DNA of 64,000 bases from Formicarius rufipectus (GCA_013399695.1 VXAU01003998.1:1828048-1892047); one strand, 5' to 3'. Counted from the stretch's first letter, positions 12,252 to 26,873 are shown. The notes: generated by a model from the letters alone, not told the origin. Translations and numbers: made by a program.

Positions 12252-15200
12252 CTGAAAATAAAGCAGCATAATACCAGTGACTTTTTCTGCATCTTGTTAG
12301 AACATATGGTAAGTACCATTTTTATGTAAGGATTTTTAAAAATTTTGGTGTTTATTTATGCTGAGGAAGACCTTTTCCTGTGAACAGTTTCTATGAAATC
12401 AGTGTGACTTCTGAGCAGCACAAGGCACTACTTCAGCACGAGCACAGACATCAGATGTGACCCCAGATCTCTGCTTCCTTTGAAAGTGATATAGCTAACC
12501 CACACTTCAACAGAATATCAAGTTAACACTTCAAGGGCTTGCAGAAGTGTACGGGGCAGATCCTCAGCTAGTGAACAGATTCAAGAGCTGAGTGAAAGAC
12601 AATATTTTTGTTCTGTGAAAACATATATGATTTCTGAAATTGCTCCCATCCCAGAAGATGGGGGGTGGAAAAAAAAATCAAAAGAGGATTTTAAATAAAA
12701 ATGTAACAATGTTGTTTTGGTCAATCAAAGTACTTTAAAAGTTGGTTTGCAAATTCCAAGATAGGTTTGCTTGCACTTCATTACAAAGTGTTGCCTGAAC
12801 ATGAAAGATATCTTTATTTAAAAAAAAAAAATAAAAATCTCAACAGGGACTTTTTAACTATCTCAGATCTTTTATTCCTCAGGTTTGGTTGGTTTTTTTT
12901 TTTTAAGTTGAGTCATACATCAAAACAGACTGTGTTGTAAAAGCTTTTTTGAAGAAGCGCCAGATTTCTTTTTTGACAGCTCTCCCCTCAGAAATTCACA
13001 ACAAATTTCTGACTAGTCTAATGATTGAACTTCCCTGCAAAAATTTTCCCAAATCTATAGCTGAAGCCAATCTTCATCAAGAATCATCCACAGGCAAGCC
13101 AAAAGCCTATGAGTAATTTAAATGACATTCCATGTGCAGTAGAGGATTATCATCATTGCCAGAAGGAAAAGAGATGTTCTTTCATGGAAAGTCCAGACCA
13201 AGTATCTTAAGAGACTGTTGTACTGAGAAGGCTACACCTCAGACTAAGTCCATGGGATTTTCTTCATCGGGGCTTTCACAACATGGAATGTGTGTTTAAA
13301 AATTATTTAGGTAGTTTTTCAAATAATACAGTTCCAAATTTCAAAGCTTATGAAGAAAAATCATATACCAAGGGACAACATCTCTAGGCTTTCATACTAC
13401 TGAGGAAGGTGCAGGATGAGGACTGAGCAGTCCTCATGGAGCACAAAATTGATCAGGAAATTACAAACTGGCATTAGAGCTCATAAAAGAATGAGAGCAA
13501 CAGTTCTGTGCTTAAACTAATAACCTCAGCTGATGCTGTTACAAAGAATGCAGAGACATTAGAGAAGCTTGAAAGAAACAGGCCAATATTCAGCAGGGCC
13601 AGTACTCAAAATAAACTGAACAACCTCACTAGAAATAAGGTCACTGTACAGTCAAATAACTGTAGAGCACTGCCTACTGTGAGTTAAGGAGAACCTTTTA
13701 GCTCATATTATCTCAGATATTAGGAGTTCAACAGTTAAGAATTACACTGGTCTGCCCAACAAAATACTTGCAGTCGGAAGGACACAGGGATGAACAATCC
13801 TTGACCAGGCATGAACTCACCAGACTTGTTCAGTGTTATCTATTGAATGAAGCAGGGAATTACAGAAGAAGGGAAAGTCTAATTATATGATGAATATATA
13901 CCCTTGAGACACGAGTATGCATTCATTCAAGAAAAGTCAATTTCCTCTTTATCTTCACAACACTAAGCACAACATTTTGATATAATTTTTGGGTTACAGC
14001 CCTAAATGATGGATACACAAACCGAAACACTTGGGATCTACTACAGACCTCTAAACAGAAGTCTGCAGGACTTAAGATGTTTAACTCCTGCAGTTAACAA
14101 GCGTAAGTTGGGGAAAGCCTTAAATGGATTTTAAAAGACCTTGAATTTTAAGTCTGCATTTGTTTGATACACTGTTATTCTGAAAGAACTCTTCTTGCTA
14201 AGGTAACAATAACAATGGAGATAAAACTGATAATACATAGACAGTGCTCGGTGATGAGGCCCACAACACAGAAGGAGAACATGTGCTCTGGGTTCAGTAT
14301 ACACTGAATGCTGATAATAAATAACACTCAACAGCTGTCCTCCTAATGAAGTTCCACTTCTCAAAAGCACTGAAATCTGTACATCAAACTGCTCATCAGC
14401 AATGTTCAGTTTGAAAGGACCTTTTGCAACCAACCCCAGCCCTTCCACCTCCTCCTACACAACACTGTGCCTCACCAAACAGCACCATTTCTATTTTGAA
14501 AACACAACTGGTGAGATAATAATGGTCACTGACACTGGGTTACTGTTAGGCAGATTATTTTCTTTTCTCAACCAAGTCACCTGAGCAATAAAAAAACCTA
14601 GAATGCCATCAAAGAGAAGTCTGTCACATTAGGAAACAGCCTGCTCACAGATTCTTTGCAAAAATCACTAAGCATTTGACAAGTATACTGTCTCTGGGTA
14701 CTTCATCTCGTGTAACTCGTCTCTTTTTTCACTTGCTTATTTCTTCCTCCTTTTACTGTTTCATGATACATGTTTCGTTGCACATTTTCCTTAAAAAATG
14801 GCAGGGAAGGAAGGAATCAGGTGAAGCATAACCTTTAATAACCCATTTCTTATGGGTTTAATAATCCCCAACTCAAGTTACATCAGGATAGTGCTTTTTT
14901 TTTTAGCACAGCATCTGATACAGAGGCACATGTTTATGAGATGCTCCCTGAGCCTGAGTGAAACATGGAATAGGATGTCACCATTCACCGAAGAGACATC
15001 CATGTGGTTGTGCTCCTGGCTGACATTCACAGGATTGTCCTATAAGCATTTTTTACATGCTGTTGTATGTTAAGCTAAACTCCATGACAGAAAGGCAAAT
15101 ATTTTTTGACCTATCCAAACTGTCCTAAAAAAAGTATGTCATGATTAATGCTGTCTTTTGATGACTCCTTTTAGCTATTTAGTTGAAATTAGTTTTGCTT

Positions 15201-18200
15201 CACTATTGGAAACAAAGTTAATTTTAAAGGGATACTCACCTGACTCAAAAGCATCTGATATATTTTCTCCAAAATCAACATTCTTAAAAAAAAAAAAAAA
15301 AATCAAAACACACAAAAAATATTCATTCCAGCACCACCCCCCCCAAAAAAAAAATCTAAAAGTCAAATTAACCTGAAAAGAAGTCTCACTGGAATCAGGA
15401 TGGGATGAAAAATATTACTGAGTTTAGCAGTGGTTTAAAAGCTGCAGTTCAAATGTCTGCTCTAGGGATATATGCTACTGCTGTCAAATCAATTATTAAA
15501 ACATACTTGGAGAGGAATTATGCTAGATATTTTATTACTCTATAAAGCATAGATAGGCAAAATTCTATACCCTAGACTAGGAAAAACTGTAACAGGCCAT
15601 TTCTGAAAAATGACATGATAGAACAAAGACAGCACCTTCTGTACTTGTGTATTAGCTGTGTCAAGGTGTTTTCCTATGTTGGTAAAGCCTTTTGCAACAC
15701 TCTGAAATCACATTTTAATACAGAAAACATGACTGACATATTAATGAGATAAGTTCAATATATTCTCTCTATAAAAATTTGGGAAACTCAATATCTAGGC
15801 TCTGCTTACATATTTTGCTTATTTTTCAGGAACACTTTTAAGTTTAAAAAGTTATAAAACAAAGCAAATGTTGAAAGCAAAAAATAAATCATATTAAACA
15901 CTCTAGCCCTGTTACCCACTCCTGCTATAAGGAAATCCACAACTTGGTTTCTGTTGCAGATGATCTGTGATGTCCCTTCTATGCTTTATTATGAAGCTGA
16001 TAAATGACTCACTAGAAACATGGTGAAAGCTTTTGGAATTCATTGTGCTATGGAAAACAAATTAGAAACTTAACTTGTTGCATGAGGGATTACCCTTCAC
16101 AGCATGGCCTTTACAATGTGAAACTAATTATTGCAGTGAAGATTTATGGTGTTTACAGTCAAGAATTCAGGGTCAGTTTGACCAAATTCATGTAACTTTA
16201 GACCTCAGGCTTGTCTGACTCTAAATAGAATGACTACTCCAACAAATTTAAAAATAAGACTTGTTTTTCCTATTGAATTGTTTAGCAAGGAGCTGAAAAA
16301 TAGGGGCTAAACAATTCTAGCTTTAGGTGTTTACTCTGAACATTTTTTCCTTCTGAATAGCAGATAATGCAGCACATCAAAAAAACATGTTTTAATGTTG
16401 GTTCATTTCACAGGAATCCACTAGAGTGTTAAATTCTGGAACCCTCTATGTATTTTCATACAATCACTCAATGATCAAAACATGTGCTACTGATCTGGAA
16501 ATATGTCTGGCTGAATAATGAAGAGGCCAAGCTGTCTATCTTAAGTGAATCATTAAAAGTGACTTAAATTTGTAGAACAATTAAAAAAGTCAATACTGAA
16601 ACACACTATCTAACATGGAAATTGGTTTATTCTAAATTATAGAGTGAAACAAACAAACAAGAGAACAGCAAATGATTTGTGTATCAAGAAATTCTTTCCA
16701 GTAGATAAACATTTTTAAGCACAAGCTTTACCACATTATATTCTGTTCTTAAGATATATCCAATGTTTTCTATGCCATCTACTTCCTCTTGAAAATTGTT
16801 TATTGTTTTGCAGAAACTTACAGTTCATGAGGACATCCTGAACATGGTTGAAACAAACGTCTTATACTTCAGAGCATCCTGTAGCACCCTGTTATAGCTG
16901 ATCTACCACATATTTTTTGAAGACCCTCGCACACTCAGAAAAGTATTTAAGCCAGGACTTCATTTAAGTGATACAGTAGCTCCTTCACCATGATCTAAGA
17001 ATCTTCTTAAGCTTTATTGAACTGTGACTGGTGTATCTGAACCTGCAGACACTGACTGCATTCAGAGGGGTATATTCAACTTCTGTGAACACACATGGGA
17101 GTTACCCAGCTGTATGAGTAATTCTAATGGCAACAGACTACTCGGGCTGCAGCTGTGCTTCCAGCCACATCAAAAACTTGACAATTTCTGGTGAAAGCAG
17201 ATAACCTAAGAAGTGGGACCCAAGTAAGTTTCCCAACAAGCAGCATCACCATTTTCAGACAAAATGTCATACCTTCCTACTGCTGATTTGAAAATACATC
17301 ATTCTAATGAAGACTGAATTCAGACAAACTGGTTTCTCTCTATCCAGAAGACACGGAGGAAAATAAATCTTTTAGACTGAAGAGCTGATGCATAGCTAAT
17401 ACAATTTAATTAACTGTGTGTCTAATAACATTTCCCCTTTAAAATATAATTTACAGGGTTTTTCTTGGAAAACACTAGCTCATAGCTTTAGCAATGGCCT
17501 AAGCATGACTCGAGCTTTTCCTTGTAGCATTTTACCAGGACATGGTACCCACTAAGTAAAGAATTTTGAAGAAAGCTGGTCAAAAGCAAGAACAAAAGAC
17601 AAGACTCCAAAACAACACACAGAGAAGAGTTAAAATGGGAGCATGCTGTTACAGTCTTTCAAGCGATGTTAAAGACCTTCTGACAATTCTATAACTTAGC
17701 AAGTTATAAGTAATTTTATTTATCATAACTTACAACCATGCTACTGCAGGCTTTCTGGAACTGCATTTTGGTGCATCGATATCAGATCCCGGTTATTTAT
17801 CACCTCTTATTTATCACAGGAGCAAAGAAATGACTTTCATATTCCTGCATTTGCAATACTGACAGTATAAACATTAATTTAGAAATCAAAATATTTGACA
17901 GGTAGTGAAGTGATGCCCTTTTTAAGCTTTTTTATTATACAATTAATGAAAATCAACCACTTTCGACATAAAAATTACCCATATGTGTTGTCTCTTACTA
18001 TATTAACAGCTAATGAGAAACAGAGACATCAAGGGAAAAATTTTTTTGAGAGGTCCACACAAGGGTAAAAGATTACGTGGTCTCCCTGAAGGATCCTATC
18101 CTTTCGCAACCTAGTTCCTTCATTTCAGTCAGGGTATTGCTACTGTATGTGCATAGATTTCAGTAAAGGCAGCTCATTTCTGGGCTTCTGCAATCCAAGT

Positions 18201-20816
18201 CAGAAGCATGAGCAAGCTCTCAGCAACACTGATGGCCAGCCCAGGGCCATGCAGAGAACTTGGTGCCAGTGACAACAGGAATTTGAGCACTAGATATAAT
18301 AATTAGTCCTATGGGAACAACACAGCAGGTGCCATTAAAAGCAAACAACTTTCCCAAGAAGCATGGGGCAGAGAGATAGGAAAGGTCCAGGGATCTGAGG
18401 CTGACCAGAGGTGCCAGAGTGATTTACTCAGAAATGAAAGAATAACTAACTATGTAGTAAGACGGATGAAAGGAAACAGTACAGTTCGAGGCTTGAAGAT
18501 ACTTCAGGGCAAGACATAGAAGGACAGGAACACTGTACAGGAAGGAGGTCTAGATTAAAGCGGGAGGTTACTACAAGAGACTTTGTAGAAAGGTGGTGCC
18601 TTGGAGCTTCATATGTGTAGCTACTGCTCCAACAAAAGTGATGCCTCCCCCAACACATGTATTTTGTGTCCTGCTTTTAATGTTAGGGAATATGGTAACC
18701 TAATCCAGAAGTATTCTAAGTCTCCAAACTAACAACTGCACCTTAACCACAAAGCCTTCAATGGCCCCATGTACTGAAAGTTGAAAGAATTTGAATTTTC
18801 CCTATTACTTATGTTGAACTTCATGTTGATATGTATAAGATTTAGTCACTATTAGAAACATCCTTATTTATGCAATTTTGCCTTATCTATGTCAATGAAT
18901 TTAAATAATTTACATACAAAAGCTATTTCCACTTCTGAAAGATAGCTTGTCAGCTATGCTGCAGGTAGAGACCAGCACATATTAGAAAATAATCCCAAAT
19001 TTGGCATAATTATAGAATAGCTGTCAAAGTTTTGTAGAAGAAGCTCATAAGTAATGTATTCAAGTGCAATTAATATAACAAGACAGTACTCCACAGTCCT
19101 GAAATGGAAACACTTGTTTAAATGCTTTTGTAAGGGGATAGTGTTATCAAATTATTCTTGCTATTCTCCACAATACTCAGAGCTAAAACAGAACTGCATT
19201 TTAAATGAAAACAGAGATATAAGAGTAATGTATCCAAGCCATTTGTTACATATTAAAAAAACCTAATTAAAATTACAAAGTACGTTAGAAAAATCTGCAA
19301 ACTGTTGTACACAAATCTTTTTGAACCAATTGAAACAAATATTCCCTAAATGGAACCTCCCAGAATGGATGTTCTTCCGTGTGAGGGGTCCCAATGCATT
19401 TTGTACACACTGTAAGTTCAACAGATTCAAGTCTCTGTCGTTCTCAGTTATTCAGTCTCAAAAACAAAGACAGTAGAAGAACTAATGCAACATTTTCAGA
19501 TGAAAAAAACTATAAATCAAAGTACCAGTCCCATGCAGATCTTACCTAATCATTTGTAAAACTTAATAAGTAACACAAACGCAGTATTTCAATGATTTGA
19601 TTTCTGTTTAAAATTATCAACCCATTATCAACCCAAACCTCTTTCTATGTGCACATACAATTAAGATTATACTTGCAAATACAATGTCAGTAAACCTGAC
19701 ATGCCACATACTGGCTACTCCTGCTTTGCATGGCATCATACATTCAGGTTGTGAATCACCCAAGTCAGGTTGAGGAACAAGCATCGTGTTATTCATCTGA
19801 GAACCAGACACATTTCGTAGCAAACTTCCTATTTGAATGGAAGGAACAATGCTGGCAGAAGTCCCAGAACTGCTCACACCATGAAAGGAACAATGTGACA
19901 ACAGCATGGCAGGTTTATGATAAATATTTCAGAAATGTGTCTTTTAGCCAGAAGGGATTAACATAGACTTTGTGGATAAAAATACTCCCAGTAGCATCTA
20001 GTTGGCATCTCTTTTATGCAAAATTAAAAAGCAGAGGACAGAGGGTCATTTCCATTTATTTGAATGCAAATTCATGACTATTAGAATAAAAATAAATTTT
20101 AATTAATTTTATGGTCTTTCACTGGGAAAATATGAAGAAAATTGTGTTGTTTAATTTGTTATTCTGAAAAGCAGATCTGCACATTCTTTTTTTCCATTAT
20201 TTTAAATGCACACGCAGAGTGTTCACTGGTGGAATATATGAATAAATTCCTCCATAGAGAAGGAGGAACGAAAATCACTTTGACAGGACATGGGTAGGCA
20301 GTTCACCATCATCATTTCCTTTCAATCTATAATTCAGCAGTTCAGACTCAAATGGGGAATATGGGCTATACAGAACACACTAAAGTGCAGAGGAACCTTG
20401 CAACAAACCCAAAGTGCACTCCATTGAAGTCTGCTGGTTACCATCATAAACAACAGATAAAAGAATCTTTACAACATTCAAGTACAGCAAAACAAGGTAC
20501 TGTCAGAACTGTGCATGTTTCTCCATGGAGCGAATGTTGCTTAGTGTAAGTCTCCTCTCTGTCCAGTTGCTAATGAACAAGAGATTGTACTGTTTGGCTG
20601 TACATCAAGATCAGCTGACTGAAGAGTAACACTGGCACAGACTAGATCTAGTTACAATCTGGAGGAGGTATACTGAGCATGCAATTATCTTTCTCCTTTC
20701 TAGAATCGAAGGCCCTGTACTGCTAACTCAGGCCCTCAACGGCTTTAAAACTCACTGACACCTCTGTCAGCATTTCAGAGGTATTACATGAAAAGCACAG
20801 TCTAAGAAGTGGTCAC
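12252..20816. other. Gene-free segment
   Basis: About 8.6 kb in which I see no conserved exon and no transposon. It includes an A-tract followed by a C8/A10 run at 15283-15356. Frames at 14131-14448, 18446-18658 and 19617-19966 (both strands) have no recognisable domain and overlap each other, the usual sign of chance openness. Confidence 0.5.
15283..15356. repeat. A-tract with C8A10 homopolymer junction
   Basis: Roughly 18 A residues, then an A/C-rich spacer and cattccagcacc, then a run of C joined directly to a run of A. Homopolymer lengths in such tracts are likely to be inexact in an assembly. Confidence 0.8.
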
Positions 20817-21050
20817 AGAATCACAGAATCAACTAGGCTGGAAAAGACCTCTGAATCAACCTACGAGCTAATACCTCCTTGCCAACTAGACCATGGCACG
20901 AAGTGCCACATCCAGTCTTTTCTTATAGTGCTCCATGGGGTTGTTGTGGCCAAAGTGCAGGACTCAGCACTTGGTCTTATGGAATTGTCCTTGATAGTGA
21001 AGCTGCACCTGAAACAAGGCCCCATGTCTCCAGTGTAGCTTCTTCTCTAT
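20817..21050 (-). mobile_element. CR1 retrotransposon, internally deleted fragment
   Basis: The plus strand begins cagaatcacagaatcaacta and ggctggaaaagacctctgaa, a CR1 3' end in antisense with a doubled tail. After about 110 bases of 3' region it jumps to ccaaagtgcaggactcagca, a block that belongs several hundred bases further 5' in CR1. Sense strand is minus. This looks like an internal deletion or a 5' junction rearrangement at insertion. The upper boundary is approximate. Confidence 0.85.
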
Positions 21051-22795
21051 ATTTCTAGTCAACATTCAGTATTAGGCAGCAATAATTACTCACTGACTTT
21101 CAAAATTTCAAATATTTAAAAAATATATTTATACAAAAAATTATTGCTTTTATGTTTTCTGAAATAATTACTACTTTTAAAACCATACAGGCAAAGCAAA
21201 GTATCTAGCAATTGTATATCAGAGAATGACTAGTCAGTTGCTCCACATGCAAGCAGCTCTCCATCACCTGTTATCAGCAGGTAACTCTGTCCCTAAGCTA
21301 ATATTTAGAGGTGGGGTTTTTTTAAGAATTAAAAGAGGACATAAGGACAAAAACGCAATTCTGCCTCTCAAGAGGATGGAGATTCAAAGCAAGGACGTAA
21401 AGAAGGTGCATATGTTCTGCTGAGGGTATCTGAAGAGGCGGGGCATGGGAACACAAATACTCACACTTGCTTGTAAATTACTAAAAATTATGCATCCCAC
21501 TGGAATTTGCTGCCTAGAAAAAAATAACCACAATGAGTGATATAAGAAGCTGTCCAAACATTTATCAGAGCCTGAATGTTAAATTATTTTCTTTTTAATG
21601 GTTAACAAGTCATGTTAAATAAGTTTTATCCTTACTTTGGTCCTCTCCAGATGGAGGGAAGAATGACAGCACTGACTTATCTGTACTAGCCTCCCCACGT
21701 GCTTCACAATTTCTGTATAAAACTCTTAGACTGACATAAGAAAAATTCTGTATTCAGACATCTGTATTCCATCAGCTGACTGAAACCATCACAAATGAAT
21801 CAAATGCACCAACTGAGAGTGAAAGGAGACTAACATCTTACAGCTAATACTGGACAAGTCTAAACCCTGTTTCTTTACTAATTCTACACAACCACATCTA
21901 GAAAAGGTTGCTGATAACTAGGGTTGGTGACAAAAGTCAGCTCTGACTTATGTTGTGTGAACAAGGGATTCCCGTTTCTGATCTGGGGGCAGATGCATTC
22001 TGATCTTTTTTTCATTCCATTCCCACATTGAAGACATGAGTATATGTTCAGCTAAGTGCCCTGCACCTCCACATACACTGATGCCAGTACTTAGATAAAG
22101 CTTGGGTTATGCCACAATAAACAGGGAGAGAGATTTATGTCTGCTCACAAATTCAGTATGATTCATCAAAGCCTTTCTGTATTTCAACATCCAAGTGAAT
22201 TTTTATCAATTAACATGGTTTTGAGCATTTTTTTCTGTATCAGGAATTCAGGGAAGTCTGGAGAGCTGGGGCAGAGCAGCCTCAGCACACTGATGGCTCC
22301 CCCTCAGAACAGGAATAAGATTGCTACTGACAGTACTGCTACTTTGGAGAATTTTTTCAGCCAGAAGCTAAAAGAGAATCCAGTCTGGAAATTTCATGCA
22401 TAAACACAGGGACAAGAGGCATATGAGAGATTTAGATCCTTAAGAGGAATGTCCTCTTAAGACAAGTAGGTCATTGCAAGTCAGACCAAAGAAGGCTTGA
22501 AAAATTTATTTGGCTTAAAAAAAATCATCTCACTCAAGACTGTTGAGGACATTGCAGAGTCTGCTTTTGTAAAATGGAAGCATGGGCCTATACGTGCTCA
22601 ACTTGCATCTCCCTGCTTTACTGACTTTACTTACTTTCCCTTCTATGCCTCTGAAAGATATAAGTAGAAATCAGACTTCTGAATAGTCAGGAGAAATCTG
22701 GGAGGGAAGTGCACAACTGATGAAGATGGTTGCAGCATTAGTTTTCTAAGGCACAAGTTATATTGTTCCTCTGCTCAGGAGAAATGTTTGTTCGT
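21051..22795. other. Gene-free segment
   Basis: About 1.7 kb of AT-rich DNA between two CR1 copies. No exon, RNA gene or repeat is recognised. Confidence 0.55.
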
Positions 22796-24655
22796 GGGAG
22801 CTATTTCAGTTGGAAGGGATCTACAATGATCATCTACTCCAAATGCCTGACCATTTCAGGGTTGACCAAAAGTTAAAGCACGTTATTGAGGGCACTGTCC
22901 AAATGCCTCTTAAACACTGATAGGCTTGGAGCATTGACCATCTCTCTTAGAAGCCTGTTCAAGTGTTAGACCACTCTCTTCCTAAAGAAATTCTTTCTAA
23001 TATCAATTTTAAGCTTACCCTGGCACAGGTCTGAACTATTCCCATATGTCCTGTCACCAGATACCAGGCAGAAGAGATCAGCAACTCCCCCTCCATATCC
23101 TCTCCTCAAGATGCTGAGGAGGTCAATGAGATCACCCTGCAGCCTCCTCTTCTCCAAACTAGACAAGCCTGAAGCACTCAGTTCCTTCTCAGGGCATGCT
23201 TTCCAGTTCTTTCAGCGGGTTGCCCTCCTTTGCAGGCATTCAAGGACATTCACATCCTTCTTAAATTGTGGGGCCCAGAAGGCAGGATGAGGCCACACCA
23301 GCACTGAACACAGCAGGAAAATCACCTGTTTTGATGGGCTCATTCTACTGGGTTTGATGCACTCTGGGATGGGGTTTGTCCCCCTGGCTGCCAGGGCACA
23401 CACTGCTGACTGCTACTGAGCTGCTGTCAACCAGCACCCCCAGATCCCTTTCTGCAGAGCTGCTCTCCAGATACCCCTCTCCCATTTGATATTTACATGC
23501 AGTGTTACTCCATCACAGGTCATGCAGAACCTAGCATTTGACTTGTTGAATTTTATCCCAGTAATCACTGCCCAATCCTCCAATCTACTTAGATCCCTCT
23601 GCAAGGTCTGCTGTCCCTCAAGAATGCAACAGCACCCCCCAGTTTCGTATCATCGAATAACTTGCTAATCACGCCTTCAAATCCTGCATCCCTATAATTG
23701 ATAAATACACTTAACAGCCCTAGGGCTGAGCCCTGAGGCAGAGCACTGGTGACACCTGAAGAGCACTGGTGACTGGTCACCAGCCAGACAGAGCTCCATG
23801 TCCTAGAGCCCTGTGAGCCCTGCCCTTCAGCCAGTTCTTCACCCAGCACACCATTAAATCCCTCACCCCACAGATGGACAACTTCTCCAGAGGGATGTGA
23901 GGGGCAGTACCAAAAACTTACTAAAACTACATCCATGACCTTCCACTCCCCCACTGGGTGGGTGACATTGCCATAGAAAGAGATCAAATTAGTTGGATGG
24001 GACTTTCCCTTTGTGAAACCATGTCAATGGTACCTGATGACTTCATTGCTCTTTAAGCACCTTCCAACAGTACCCACTACAGTCTACTCCATAATTTTTC
24101 CAGAACTGAAGTTAGTCTAACAGGTCTTCAGGTTCCTGGTTCTTTCCTCACACCCTTCCTGTAACTAAGAACAACACTGGCTAGTGTACAGTCAGCAGAG
24201 ACCTCCCCACACTCTCAAGACCTTCAGTAGCTGATGGACAGGGGTCCTGCCATAACATCATGTAGATCCTTTTACACTCTCAGATGAATCCAATGAGGCC
24301 CCATGGACTTGTGAACATTCAGCTACATATAGATATAACTGTTCCTTTACAGTTTCAATTCCTACAAGTGGAAATCCACTGTTTCCGCCGCCGTGGTCCT
24401 TCCACTCAGAGGACTAGGCAGCCCAAGGTCTATCAATATAACAAAAGAGGCAAAACACACATTGAAGGTCTCTGCTTTTTCTTCATCTCTATTAGGCAGG
24501 TGACCATCTTCAACAAGTACTGGTCCAATGTTTTCTTTGGACCTCCTCTTGCTATCAACATATTTTAAAAAGCCTTTCTTGTTGTCTCAAACAGCACTGG
24601 ACAGGTTAAACTGTAGTTGAGCTCTGGCCTTTGGTGTCTTCTCCCTGCATATAAA
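22796..24655 (-). mobile_element. CR1 retrotransposon, about 1.9 kb, with degraded reverse transcriptase
   Basis: This is the longest CR1 copy in the window, sense on the minus strand with the 3' end near 22800 (tcagttggaagggatctaca). Minus-strand reading recovers the RT palm to C-terminus in broken pieces: LPQGSALGLLSVFINYRDAG, KLFDDTKLGGAV (the catalytic FADD motif decayed to LFDD), then MQRDLSRLEDWAVITGIKFN, FWAPQFKKDVNVLECLQRRA (from about 23400 downward) and finally MSSLEKRRLQGDLIDL to KIDIRKNFF. Changes of frame between these pieces show that it cannot encode a working enzyme. The 5' part (about 24250-24655) aligns by eye with common bird CR1 sequence, but I cannot translate it. Subfamily not assigned. 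Confidence 0.93.
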
Positions 24656-26336
24656 AACAACAGCACTATAACCCTCCTGAGAAGCCTGACCTCACTTCCA
24701 GAGATAACCAGAGCTAAAAGTCATTACCCAAGCCCAGGAGCTATTAATATGAACAGTACAGATTCGTGTCTTCCCAGGAAGCAAAACCAAGTTGTGATAT
24801 CAGTCTTCCAACTTTTCGTTCTCTTCCAAACAAAACAGAACCTAGAAGCCATTTGATTTTTTTATACAATACAATATTAAAAAAAAAAAAAGAAACTGAG
24901 CATTTCCGAAGACAACCTTTTAAATGAAAAAAGAGACACTGACAATAAAAAAATCCGTTTTTTTAAAGAAAATAGTAAAAGGATCTGACATTAACTCACT
25001 GCCTAACTATTGCCAGCTGAATTTAAACAAAAGACTGGCCCAAAAGTCAGTGTTAGTCTACACATCCTCTCAGCTTGGAAAGGGAGAGTTTAAGATTTGG
25101 ATCCAAATTCTGCAGCACAAGCCCATCTCTAATTAAAATGAATTAGATTTAAGAAGCAGAAGATAATAAATATGTAACTTAGACTCCTGTGGTGACAACA
25201 GCCAAGTTCTTGCCAAGGGCAAATTTCTATGGTCAACCTATAAGGCTATAAAAATAAGGGTTTATAATAGAAGTACTTACAGATGCTTAACTCCAACAGT
25301 GCTTTCAGAGAATCCCGTAACAAATGCCACCTTGAAAAGACAAGGTCCACACTGTTTGGACCTTTATCTTTCCTTTATCTTTCCAAGGAAACAACAGCAT
25401 TGCTATCAGCTCTAGTATCTCAGATGAAGCACCTGCCAGAGATTCTGCAATGTTCTACTTACCAAGAAGTTGCAAGAAGCTTTCTAAACTGACTTTTTTC
25501 CATCTAAAGACAATGTATGTAAAGCATACATGGGTATAAATGAGCTCTTGTAAAATCAACTATCTAAATCAAGCACAATGATTCCACAAGATATACTGGA
25601 TAAACACATAAGAAAAAGAAAAGCCAAAGGTTCAGCCAAAGACATTTCAGAATATGGAGTGGAACACTTTTTATAAGTCTAATTTTGGAAGACAAAGCTT
25701 TTCATTTTGTAATGAGACACATTGTATATAGCAGACTAGAGAGCCAAGGGTAATAAAAGTGAGGCACTACAACCTTGAAGGTTATCCACAGCTGCCAGGA
25801 AGCTTCTAATTATGATGAGCCATTTCATCCAGTAATCAGAGGGGAGGCAGTAGGGGCACACTACCACAACGACCTTCCATCTCCAGGGCTCTTATCAGGC
25901 CCTCATTCTCTCTTACAACTCCACAATTACCTCTTCCTAACTCCTTCTCTATCAAGGAAACACAATTCTGTCTGTATTAGGAACAGAGGTATATGTTTTA
26001 AAAAGACCATTCACAGCCAAAGTAAACCAGAGGTGTGGTTTCAGCACTACTTTGAAGGAGTTCTCCTAGCTATATGACTGCATCTTTATCGACTCATTGT
26101 CACACCACATAGTGCTAAAGGCCACTTCCAAAAGCTGAGCTGCCACGTCAGTGCCAGGTATATATCCACACAATTTGCATAGGAGAGCAAGAGTCATTCA
26201 TGGAGACTATGGTAAGCATTGTGAATCCTGTTCTTGTGTCTGTTACTTTAGATGTGTTTTACAGATCTATCAGACTAGAATTTACAGAATCATGTTCCAT
26301 TTTGCAACCTCCTGTAGCTGGGAGTTGAACGTAACC

Positions 26337-26445
26337 AAAGTGTTTTGGTTTTTGTTTGTTGGTTTGGTTTTTTGTTTTGATTTGGTTTTTTTTGTTTGTT
26401 TGGTTTGTTTTGTTTTGGTGGGAGTTGTTTTGTTTCTGTGGGAAA
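26337..26445. repeat. G/T-rich low-complexity tract
   Basis: About 109 bases of irregular TTTGG and TTTTG units on the plus strand, the complement of the A/C-rich tracts elsewhere in the window. Translations in this tract are Phe/Val/Leu-rich or Lys/Gln/Pro-rich purely from composition. Confidence 0.85.
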
Positions 26446-26852
26446 AAAATTAATGCAATAACATTTTTCCTTTAATAGCACAACTATAAGACTTACAGGT
26501 ACCTGAATTATGTAAACTGTGAAGGACAGCAATGGGAATTACTTAGCTTAAGTTCCTCGAGATTTGTCTCATAGTAATGGTTTGAATTTAAACAAAGTTA
26601 AGTTTAGTTTACAGAGCATCAGAAAATTTCCTAACTGTAAAATATACTAGACTGTGAAATAGTCTCTTAGGGAAAGCATTATCACTTGAGTCAGACAAAA
26701 ATGGACAGTCTAACACCGGAGGACAAAATCCTGCACTGGCAAGAGTATTAACCAAGATGATCTATATGGTTTTCTTCCTTCCTTGATTTCTGTGAAGTGT
26801 GAATTGTTCATGAAGTGATTGCAATGGAATATATTAAAGTATTCAGGAGACA

Positions 26853-26873
26853 TAGTAGCCACAGTGGCTACTA
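26853..26873. repeat. Perfect 21-bp palindrome (10-bp arms, 1-base spacer)
   Basis: TAGTAGCCAC, spacer A, GTGGCTACTA. The arms are exact reverse complements. A symmetrical site of this size could bind a dimeric factor, but I cannot assign one. Confidence 0.85.

Noticed and set aside
23589..23987. 132-codon minus-strand frame with an RT-like motif
   Set aside because: Not a host gene: it is part of the degraded CR1 reverse transcriptase (KLFDDTKLGG) and is annotated with that element.
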